Shown: positions 54,945 to 64,000 of the stretch, one piece after another
Layout of the letters: every line of letters starts with the position of its first letter
Numbering within the stretch: the stretch's first letter is position 1
Source: Mucor racemosus
Taxonomy: Eukaryota; Mucoromycota; Mucoromycetes; Mucorales; Mucoraceae
Assembly (NCBI GenBank): GCA_027405735.1
Contig: JAPEHQ010000007.1
Coordinates: 1,389,001 to 1,453,000, forward strand
Length of the DNA: 64,000 nt
Reading direction: 5' to 3'
The notes under the pieces: model-generated
What the model saw: the letters and a program-made list of their open reading frames with translations, nothing else
Told to the model about the DNA's origin: nothing
The model's database searches: none
Translations under genes and position numbers: made by a program

Positions 54945-56330
54945 CAACAGGTAGTTTTATTGGATAGAAATATCATGTTTTGCTGATAGTTTTCTCAATT
55001 CACAGTCATTTGTAAAAGTAGAAGTATAAACTTTTATGCAAGATATATGCAAATCTATCATCATGTATAATTGAAGATTAATTGGATCAATATTCACAAG
55101 AATGGGATTCTTTTTCTTTGTTTTCTGCAGTTGTCAATAATAGTTTATCATTTTTTAAAAGGTAAAACTCATTATCCAGGGCTTAAGTTCTGTATCCACA
55201 AGATAGATCTAATTGATTGCTACTCTGTATTTTTTGTTTTAGCCAAAAACATTGATTTTTCATCGAGATAATCAAAATAATCGTTCTTATCACAGCTTAA
55301 AACCTATTATAACGGTGTTCCAAAATTTATTTTAAAAAATGGACGAAAAATGATTAAAACAACAAAATCGTTTAAATGCTCCTGAACTGCAAAGTAAGTT
55401 GAACTAGAGTATTAAATAGTTCTTGTACAGTTTTTAATTCTGCATCCACCTAAATAAAAATCAGAAAAACATTTCATATTAAATTTTGCGTAAAATGCAA
55501 TTGAAATTTTTAAGGTTTTTTGAAGATACACATCACTTTTTATAAGCACATATATAATATGACTATTGGACATAATCTGCAAAAACATTATCTATCGATC
55601 AAGCTATTGTACAATCTTCTAGCTGCATTTTTCGTAGAGAAAACGACATTTTTGTCCAAATTTTTTCAGATTCAGAATTTTGGACGAGGGTATACAAGGG
55701 GAAAATGGAAGCTAGGGATGAAGGTAACTTTTTGTACACATTTTTAAGGATATCTCCACGAAAAATTAATATTTTGAGAAAAACTAAATTGGATCTGAGA
55801 GAGCTCAATGAGCTGGATGAAATGCATGTAGAAAACATACCACTCAATTTAACCAATATTTTGAAACCTACTATAGAAATGCCAAAAAAAAATAAAAAAA
55901 AATAAAAGTGCTCAGAATTTTTTGGTATTACAATATGTTATAGAGCACTTCAAAACAAGTAAGTTTTATTATTAAAAAGTGTTAGTATAGCTTAATTGTT
56001 TCTAGAGATATGAAGCCTCAAAGTTTTCAATCCACTAGCAGTGAAATACGCGTAAACAATCTGAAACATTAGCATTGAAAAATTAATACCACCTGTAAAA
56101 AATAGGATATTTCTGGATATTTGTTTTTGAATTAAAGGTGAGCATCTCAGGTACATTTACATATAATTTTTTCTTCGTGTTATTTAGTGGAAAAAAAAGT
56201 AGAGTAGGGATGAAAAATGAGACCCAGTTTTCAAGGAAAAAGCAATGAATTTTACCTGTTTTTGAAACTTCCGTGAGATATAAAATCAATTTAAGAATGG
56301 GTAGCATAATGCAACCAATTCACACCTGTT
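54945..56330 (+). repeat. R repeat, copy 3
   Basis: Joined to the LTR at 54944. Contains the extra 250 bp shared only with copy 1 (caagatatatgcaaat and cattatccagggcttaa), then the core shared with copies 1 and 2. Similarity fades after about 56330. A 74-codon antisense ORF (56083-56307) is also open in copy 2 (49922-50146), but it is broken in copy 1. Confidence 0.8.
55705..55905 (+). CDS. R-family ORF core, 66 aa, copy 3
   Basis: Same frame and length as copy 2, with MEARDEGNFLYTFLRISPRK, ELNELDEMHVENI and the basic Lys end. Upstream codons equivalent to the longer version in copy 1 are out of frame here. No domain recognised. Confidence 0.3.
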   Translation: MEARDEGNFLYTFLRISPRKINILRKTKLDLRELNELDEMHVENIPLNLTNILKPTIEMPKKNKKK

Positions 56331-57737
56331 TAGTAATGCCTAAGGTATGCTCTAGTGGTTGTTTAATATAGGCTTAGTTGTAGTAAAGCTGACATGCTTC
56401 GAATTTGAAGTTTGGAACCTCTAAAAACTAGCTTTTTAAAAATTCAATTTTTTTCAAGGGTAATATCATGGTTAAAATTTATATGATTACCTTCTTTCGT
56501 ATTTTACGAAGGTAAAATATATGTCAAATAACTATTAACTAACGTTATTATATAAAAATAAACTAGCGCTGTAATTCTACATCCACAATATTTTTTTTTT
56601 TTTTGAAAATTAGGTAGTGTAATACATATAATGAAAAAAAAAAAAAAAGAAACTCTCAAATCTTTTGGAATGTGAATACGTATGCTGTAAATAAGTAAAA
56701 AAAAAAAAAAAGTATAATTTTATCAATTGTCATGTTGCGGTGTATAGCTTATTTGTTCCTTGAGATATATATTACCGGTGCTCAAACAACTCATTTGTCG
56801 TAAAATGCATCTATCCAATCTTCAAAGAATTTATGCCAATCCACTGCATATGCATGTATATACCATTATCGCTGCTGCTTACAAAAAATGATACATAAGT
56901 TTAATGGCTATGCAATCGTATATTGTCGGTATCAATTCATCATAAAGAGCCGTGACAAATAATTCTTTGTAAATCAAAAGTGATAGAGCAGCATGACATC
57001 ATTTTTTCAGGATACAGTTATGTACTCGCACAGACTAGACAATAAAATAAATATTTACATTAATCAAGTAAGCAGAAAAAAGGGGCACACACATACTCCT
57101 TCTCTATTCGAGTGACTTGATCACGAGTAAGCAAAAACCGCCCCCCCCCCCAAACACAAAGTATTGATAATCAACAACATGGAGTTCGACCAATGGTTAG
57201 CTTGTCTTTATCGATGAATTTCGGGTACACAAACAGTCATCACAGATGTCGAGTTTTGACCTAGGGGGAGGGGGTACATCCTGGTCAATATGTCGAATAC
57301 TATTCAATGTTTGGATATCAACAAGTACAAAATGTATATATTCTCATTTGCTTATTGATAGAAGGTAAGAATGTTTCAATTCAATATAATTTAATATAAA
57401 AAACCAACAAGGTTCAAACAGTATCAGATCAATTTTTTGGTTTTACATGTGCGAAGTTTTCGTTTTAGAAAAACTCTAAAACCAATATAACATTTGGTGC
57501 GGTTTCTTATCTGGTAAAAAAAAGGGAGAGTATTTATATATATTTTATTTATAATAAATAAGTAGAAGTTAGGATGATGGGAGCAATCATCCTAAAGTTG
57601 GATGAAGAAAAAATGTTTGTACTGCTATTAGATGATTGTTGTTTTGGTTATATAATCTATAATTTATCGCGAGAGTAACTAGTAGAAAAAATATGTTAAT
57701 TACATGTTTCCCGAAACATCAATCTATATAATAATAC
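56331..57737. other. Intergenic region with homopolymer tracts, no supported gene
   Basis: Contains A/T tracts at about 56589-56604, 56634-56648 and 56698-56712 and an almost pure C tract at about 57140-57151. No ORF with protein-like features was found. The last 200 bp are the 3' flank of the gene that follows on the minus strand. Confidence 0.5.
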
Positions 57738-57986
57738 TTACGTCTTGGCGAACTTTTGGTTGACGGTCATGAACTTGACTTGAGTGTCTTGATCAATGTT
57801 TTGCCAAGGGTAAGGGTTGTTGGTACGATCCCAAACAACTTCGGGACCTCTAGCGAGACGGGTGAGGTAGTAACCAGCTAAACCACAGGCGGCACCAACG
57901 GTGACATAGATGGGGATAATTTCATGCTTATACCAGATAGACCAGAAAGACTTCTTAGCAGTGTTAGCAGCGGCACCAGCAACCAT
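57738..57986 (-). CDS. NDUFA4: NDUFA4/B12D-family small mitochondrial membrane protein, 82 aa
   Basis: The protein starts MVAGAAANTAKKSFWSIWYK, has one transmembrane segment (about residues 24-44, IPIYVTVGAACGLAGYYLTR), and then the family motif ARGPEVVWDRTNNPYPWQN. NDUFA4-like proteins are single-pass inner-membrane proteins first assigned to complex I and later to cytochrome c oxidase. Length is the family norm (about 80 aa). The ORF is intronless. The stop overlaps a GTAAGT string, but a spliced alternative would need an 18-nt intron, so I keep the stop. The upstream 60 bp are A/T-rich. Confidence 0.88.
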   Translation of the reverse strand: MVAGAAANTAKKSFWSIWYKHEIIPIYVTVGAACGLAGYYLTRLARGPEVVWDRTNNPYPWQNIDQDTQVKFMTVNQKFAKT

Positions 57987-59551
57987 TTTTTCTTATAATT
58001 AAAGTGAAGAGAAAGATAAGGTAGATGTGTTTCCCCAGATGTTTTCACTTAAATAGGTTTTTTGATCTGATTTGAAATTCAGGTATTTCGCCCCCACATT
58101 CAAATGTAATTGGTAATGTTAATTTTTGAGCTTGAAATAATCAAATTTTTTTGAACTAAACAAGCCTGCCTTGATACCCAATTGAATTGCAAATGTTTGA
58201 GATAATTGTTTTATTTTTGTAGTTGACTGACTGACAACCTTGGTTCCTTCAATTCATTGGTTTTTGCTTTCTTTAATGGGATAAATGACTTTTTTTTTTC
58301 TCGGTCATATCAAAGGAGAGAAACGGATATATATTATCGAAAATCTATGCACATAGATAAAGTTGCTTGGTGGAATCAATTGATCGATTAGTATACATGT
58401 ACCTTGCATTTGTTTGTTTTTTTCTGTGTATAATAGTATGATCAACTCAGATTGAAAATCTGATAAAAAATCAAAGCCTCATCCACATGCAAAAAGAATT
58501 CCAGAAAAGGGGAGTAAAGATGGTCCCCTATCTGTTTCATTACCGGGATAAATGTTTAAAACATGGGTCGTTTGAATGTAAATCATAAATTTATTCATAT
58601 ATATCTACTGGTAATAGATACTTAATCAGACATGTAGAACAAAAGCATTTGTATATTCGGTTGCCTGAAATGCTCCACTAAAAAGTCTTCAATTGGTAAA
58701 TGTTCAAATTTAGTGTAACAATATTTAATTTGGATTGAAATGGAACAAAAAAAAAAAAAAACCAAGATTCCATCTAATAATTTAGGTCAAATCATGAAGT
58801 AAACAGTAACGTAGCAATATATGCATGTAATCTACATAAGAATTTAAGAAAGTATATTCATTGCTTTCAATTAGATGAATAAAAAGCCCCAAACAAACGA
58901 ATAGATAAGCTCCCTATTTGACGCATAATCTTTTATCATTTGTAGAAGGTGTAAAAGCTGCAGAAATAATAGGAGATCTAGATTGTCTTTGTAGCCTAGC
59001 CTTATGCAACATCATTTTGATTATATATGAAATAAAACAATAAGCAATGCCTTGTTTTTATGTAGAAATAGACTCAAATTTTGATACATAGTGTATATTT
59101 GAACTTTATTGCTTTAAATAAAGCCATTACAGCTTCTATAGTTCATATTTTTGATTAAAAATATTTACGAAAATATCCGTTAAAATGAACCAAGAGGTCG
59201 AGATAACTGATATATCTGGCAAGTCTGACATTCAAAATGGGCACATTTTGACAGGTAGTAGGATTCAGGTACGTGAAATTTCTCAAAATATACAAAAATC
59301 AATGTTATACAGTATATATCTATGCAAATTTTGATCGATTTACAGTTAAAAACATGCAGAAAAAAATACTTTAAGAGCTAGAAATGTTTTTGAGGATACT
59401 GGTTTTGGTAAATGAAACTTTCAATATTAAAAGATTCCTTTTTACGAGTAAATATTTTTTTTATTTAAATATCTTTTATTTTTATTCACTTGTTTATAAT
59501 ATAAAAGTTTTAAAATACAGTAAATACAAGATGGGCAAAAAAAGAAACAAT
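57987..59551. other. Intergenic region between NDUFA4 and the calcium pump
   Basis: Promoter side of the NDUFA4-like gene and 3' flank of the pump. An A tract lies at about 58748-58761. ORFs here, including the start of the antisense ORF at 59384, show no protein-like pattern. Confidence 0.5.
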
Positions 59552-62500
59552 TTAGTTTTCGTCGTTTTGATTAGCGTTTTGTTGTTGATACTTTTGAGCA
59601 TTCTTTACAAGATCAGCGAATCTATTTTTATTGCCTTTACCATTACTGGTGGCACCATAATTGGTATTGGGAGCACTGAAAGCTGTGTTTTCGGCATTGG
59701 AGTTGTGAGTATTGGAGCGAGCAGGAATATCACGAGATTTGCTACCACGATTGCGGCGTAATAAAGAATAAACACGCAATTCATCACGGACATCACCAAT
59801 AGCACCTTCCCATGTCATACGAGAGTAACTAGCCAAAGGCTTGGCTTCTTCATTGAAACGACCTTCACAACCACAATCAGGAATTAAACGAATGATAGTA
59901 CCAACGGGGATAGATAAGGAGCCGATCAAAATAGTAATAATCCATTGATGACCAGTTAAAGGAACAGTCTTGAAAGCAATACCACCGAATGTAACAATCA
60001 AATATTGACCCAAAACAACTGCAACTTGAACAGTAATGAAAATCCAATTATCAAACATATCCTTGAAAACATTGAAAGTGTTATCAATACGTCTACAGTT
60101 GATTTCATTAAAGACTTGCAAAAAGACGAAAATGTTAAATACAAGAGTACGCAAAACTTCTTGGTCGTAGGTACTATCACCCAAATGGAAGATACGAGGT
60201 CCGAGATAGATGGCGATCAAATTGATGATGATTTGGAAAATAGCTTGACCGAGAATCATCTTGGCCATACGATAATTAATCAAATGAGCATATTTACTAA
60301 TAGGCTTACGATGAAGTAAATCATCAGTAGGAGGTTCAGTAGCCAAAGCAAGAGCAGCTAAAGTATCCATGATCAAGTTAACCCAAAGCAATTGAACAGC
60401 ACTCAAGATACTTTCAGCATTTTCAGAACCAACAGCAGAGATAAAAGACAAAACAACAGCAGCAATGTTGACAGTCAATTGGAAAGTTAAGAATTTACGA
60501 ACGCCATCATTAACAGCACGACCCCACATTAAAGCCTTCAAGATAGAGTTGAAGTTATCATCCATTAAAATAATATCAGAAGCTTCCTTTGCGACTTCAG
60601 TACCAGCAATACCCATACTAAAACCAACATCAGCCAATTTCAAAGCAGGACCATCGTTAGTACCATCACCAGTCATACCAACAACTTGATCTTGTTCTTG
60701 AAGACGGGTAACAACAATAGTTTTATCAGTAGGAGATGAACGAGCCAAAACTTGCAAACGAGGAATAACTTTACGTTGTTCTTCAACAGACATGGCACGC
60801 AATTCAGGTCCAGTCATAGCAACACCGCCCTTTGTCAAGATACCAGCATTACGAGCAATGGCTTTAGCAGTATTCAAGTTATCACCAGTAATCATACGAA
60901 CAAAGACACCAGCCTGTCTAAAAGCACTAACAGATTCAACGACACCAGGACGCAAAGGATCCATAATACCAACAATACCAATCAAAGTCAACTCATCAAG
61001 AGGAGGCTCCTCATCGCCAACCTTTTTATATTTGGATTTGGTGATATCACGATAAGCTAAAGCAATAGTACGAAGAGCCTTATCAGCGTAAGAAGAAATA
61101 AGTTCATTGAATTTAGTAGAAGCTTCTTTGTCAAGTTCTTGACTTTCACCCTTATTATTGATATAATATTTACAAGTTTCCAATACAATTTCGGAAGCAC
61201 CTTTAACATGAATTCTGTAAGCACCATCAGTAGTTGAAGGAGCAGAGTTTTCTTTGATTTCAGAGATTGTGGTCATTGTCTTACGCTTTGAAGCAAAAGG
61301 ATAGACTTTGGCAATAGTAGCATCATGACGGATATCTTCATAAGAACTACCCAAATTTTTAGTGAAGCCTAAAAGAGCACATTCAGTCTTTGAACCGACG
61401 AAATCAGGCTTGCCATTTTCATCTTTTCCTTCAAAAGCAGTAGAATTAAGAGCAATAGTTTCATAAATAAGAGGCAAGACATTCTTTGTATCGACATTCT
61501 TGGACCAATCTTTAGCGCCATCTTGAGATTCAAAGGATTCTTCGGCCAAAGTACCTTCAGTAACGGTCATTTTGTTTTGAGTCAAAGTACCTGTCTTATC
61601 AGAACAGATAGCTGTGGCGTTACCCATTGTTTCACAAGCTGCCAAGACACGCACAAGGTTGCTATCTTTAAGCATTTGTGTAGTGGCAAAAGCTAAAGCC
61701 ATGGTAACTGCCATAGGTAAACCTTCGGGTACAGCAACTACGATAATTGTAATGGCTTGAATAACAATTGAAATCATGGCAGCAGCGATATCACCAGCAG
61801 GTGGGAACTCTGGTGCAAGAGCAGCAGTAACGAAATACTTGATAACAAGAGCCAACAACATTACAATAGCAGCAGCAAAACCCATTTTTGCAATTTGTTC
61901 AGCTAATGTATCCAATTTCATTTGTAATGGAGTACCTTCAGCTTCTTCACCACGCATTGACATCATAGTTTTACCAAAGAAAGAACTTTCTCCGATAGCT
62001 ACAACAACAGCACGACCAACACCTTCTAATACTTTTGAACCAGACAAGATGAAGCAATCACCTTTACCCTCAGGTTTCTTTTTCATAGTGTCTGATTCAC
62101 CAGTAGCAGAGGATTCATCACAAGCCATGTTATGGCCTTCCAAAAAGAGACCATCAACAGGGATAATATCTCCGGGTTCCAACATTAAAACATCACCAAC
62201 ATTAATATCATAAACACTGATTTGTTTTTCACGGCCGCTACGTAACACCTTGACCACTCTATCTTCTTTTTTAGCGTTTAATTTTTTAAATTGAGCTTCT
62301 TTTTGATAATCATTAACAGCATTTGTTAAAATAACGGCTAATACGGCGACAATAATTGCAGTACCCTCGACCCTAATAGACAAGATTAATTGGGGCTTTT
62401 TTTTTTTTTTTGTGTGTGTGTGTGTGTGTAATGTATAATAATTTACCATCCAACACGAGGTTCATCTTCAGGATGGCGAGGAGAATAATCTTCCCAAATA

Positions 62501-62934
62501 CCAACAGCCAATGATACCAAAGAAGCAATACTATAGAAATGTTGTTGTTGATGTATGATTAATATCTACGTCATGTCACCCAATAAAAATACAATATACC
62601 TCAGCATAATAAGAGTTTTATCATTATAAGCAGCCCATAACAATTGTAAAAATGTCTTTGTCTTGGGTTCAGGTAAAATATTTTTACCAAAATGTGCTTG
62701 ACGATCTTGGAAAGCTGATTGATCAGATTGACTAGAGCCTTCATCAGCAGAAAGACCAACAGATGTATCAACTTGAATCTTTTTACAGATAGATTCTACA
62801 CCACCTAATTTCTTGAGTAAATCTTCATTTTTAGGGTCAAACAATTCACTTAATTGTTCTGCAGACAAGTCAAAATGACCTTCAGAACCACCATTATGAT
62901 TAACAAGTGATTCTCTTTCTTCACTTGTCGGCAT
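59552..62934 (-). CDS. PMC1: PMCA-type (P2B) Ca2+-transporting ATPase, 1,079 aa, three exons
   Basis: Exons 62934-62600, 62530-62447 and 62372-59552. The pump moves Ca2+ out of the cytosol, in fungi usually into the vacuole (Pmc1). Visible motifs: actuator loop CDESSATGESD (about 224-234), TM4 PEGLPMAV (about 355-362), phosphorylation site CSDKTGTLTQ (D398), nucleotide domain VKGASEIVLE, hinge ITGDNLNTAKAIARNAGI and GMTGDGTNDGPALKLADVG, then TM5-TM10 with VNLIMDTLAALALATEPP. FNEINCRRID and the FQLTVNIAAVVLSFISA helix are typical of PMCA. The C-tail is Ser/Asn/Gln-rich without a clear calmodulin site. The second intron contains a (CA)n repeat and an A14 run between donor and acceptor. No stop or frameshift is seen. 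Confidence 0.95.
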
Positions 62935-63175
62935 TTTTTTGTATTTGTATAGAAAAAAAGAAAACGAGAAGAAGAGGAAAAGAAGGAAATATATTTAGTT
63001 ATGGGTTTTATATATTGCTTAATTGTTTAGCAAGCAGGTTTTATATTTATATAAATGGAAATGGCTGGTAATTTAATCGCTGCTTAGCCGCTTAATTTAT
63101 TTAAGAAGTAAAAGATCTTTCTTTTTGGTTGATGGTGAGTGATTTGATTTGATTTGAAATGACGCTGATGCTTTA

Positions 63176-64000
63176 TTATTCTAATGCTTTATCCAAAATA
63201 CCAGCAAAGTCATCTAATGAACTATCTTCATTGTCACTTGTATTTCCACTCGTACATGTTGAGCTTGGTGCAGTTGTAACTTTGGATAAATGAGATTTAC
63301 CTCTCCTTTTAGCTTTCAATCTTCGAACTGCCAAGATGCTGCCGCTTGCAGTAGTCGAGGTATCATCATCAGAGCCATCTCCGCCACTTTCTCCGCCACT
63401 TTCTCTCTTTCGTTTCCATCCAGAAGAAGGTGGTAATGGACTATTAATAAAGTCATTTAATTTATGCATTCATAATAGAATAAAGAGACTAAAAATTTAC
63501 CTATCTACGGTATCTGAATCAGTGTCCCCCCAAATATCATCAATTCCACTTTCATTAATGAAATCTTCTACTTCTCTATTTGCATCATCCCAATTGATAT
63601 TTTCTATCAATTCTTCTTCCTGCTCTTCTTGGTCGTCCTGTAAATCTTGGTCCTCATCTTCTGTAGATGATTTTGGAGATGGGATTTGATATTCTTTTAT
63701 TTCGTACTTTTCTTCTGGTTGTATTTTCCATCTTGCTGTACTATCCAAGAGCCATTGAGCAGTAACTATTTTGCAGTGCCCATATTCTCTTGCTGCGTGC
63801 ACTTTATTTTTACTAGTAGAGATGGCAATTAAATGCGTTGTTTTACCTGTTAAATCAAGAGAGCAAGTAGCACCAAATGAAGTTGCCATTTGCCAAATCC
63901 ATGATAATGTAGGATCTTTCAAATCAGGACTTAAAATCATATCTGAAAATGTGATAATGACGCCTTTTAATACATCTTTTTTCAAGATTGGTATAATATG
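63176..64000 (-). CDS. FCP1: RNA polymerase II CTD phosphatase FCP1, C-terminal part (5' end outside window)
   Basis: Two exons are seen, 64000-63501 (open at the window edge) and 63440-63176. The first carries a BRCT domain: VLKGVIITFSDMILSPDLKD, WQMATSFGATCSLDLTGKTTHLIA, KIVTAQWLLDSTARWK. This is followed by an acidic region (EDEDQDLQDDQEEQEEE, GIDDIWGDTDSD) and, after the intron, a basic Ser/Gly segment (GWKRKRESGG, RRLKAKRRGK) and an acidic end DDFAGILDKALE. This order (BRCT, acidic, short TFIIF-binding-like acidic/hydrophobic end) is that of FCP1, which dephosphorylates the Pol II tail for recycling. The catalytic DxDxT domain would lie upstream, beyond 64000. Identification rests on the BRCT region only. 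Confidence 0.8.

Noticed and set aside
59384..59761. 125-aa plus-strand ORF at the 3' end of the calcium pump
   Set aside because: Its second half is the antisense of conserved pump codons and its first half is AT-rich spacer; it has no protein motif.

Overview
The window looks like nuclear DNA of a filamentous fungus, most likely an early-diverging lineage of the Mucoromycota type. The DNA is AT-rich, and the genes carry several short (about 50-110 bp) GT-AG introns that close into clean conserved proteins. The housekeeping proteins are eukaryotic and fungal: DDB1, DUS2, FCP1, an Ecm33-type GPI wall protein and a Pmc1-type calcium pump. The taxon itself is inference; no rRNA or mitochondrial marker is present.

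Layout. (1) 0-7.7 kb is genic: DDB1 (-), the tRNA dihydrouridine synthase DUS2 (+) and a SWIB-domain nuclear protein (+). (2) About 8-37.3 kb is a transposon island. It holds decayed PR-RT-RNase H remnants of an LTR element, several copies of a repeat module (called S here), a decayed array of 21-bp units, two broken copies of the C-terminal part of a dynein intermediate chain gene, an intact young Ty3/Gypsy chromovirus of 6,014 bp (24275-30288, TSD CTGGT, LTRs differing at 2 of 310 positions), an apparently intact 4,151-bp hAT transposon (32866-37016, TSD GTTTCAAT), and several solo LTRs, most with 5-bp target duplications. (3) 38.8-47.6 kb is genic: a BAT2-N/PRRC2-like low-complexity protein (-), a 12-TM-type MFS transporter (-), an Ecm33-like wall protein (-) and a 91-aa orphan gene (+). 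(4) About 48-56.4 kb is a second repeat block with two copies of a third repeat (called R here) around an LTR element whose 5' half has been inverted. (5) 57.7-64 kb is genic: an NDUFA4-like small mitochondrial membrane protein (-), a PMCA-type Ca2+-ATPase (-) and the 3' end of the CTD phosphatase gene FCP1 (-), cut by the window edge.

The host genes are unrelated housekeeping functions (DNA repair and ubiquitin ligase, tRNA modification, transcription, cell wall, calcium, respiration) and do not form a pathway. The unusual content is in the repeats. Target duplications and paralogous empty sites allow a nesting order to be read. The S module is joined at the same end to two different partners (retroelement protease or dynein gene fragment). 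The R repeat keeps a short ORF open in three copies. A heptapeptide-coding tandem array (consensus near R-P-D/E-K/E-H-E-L/F) has decayed in place. I found no tRNA, rRNA or CRISPR features.
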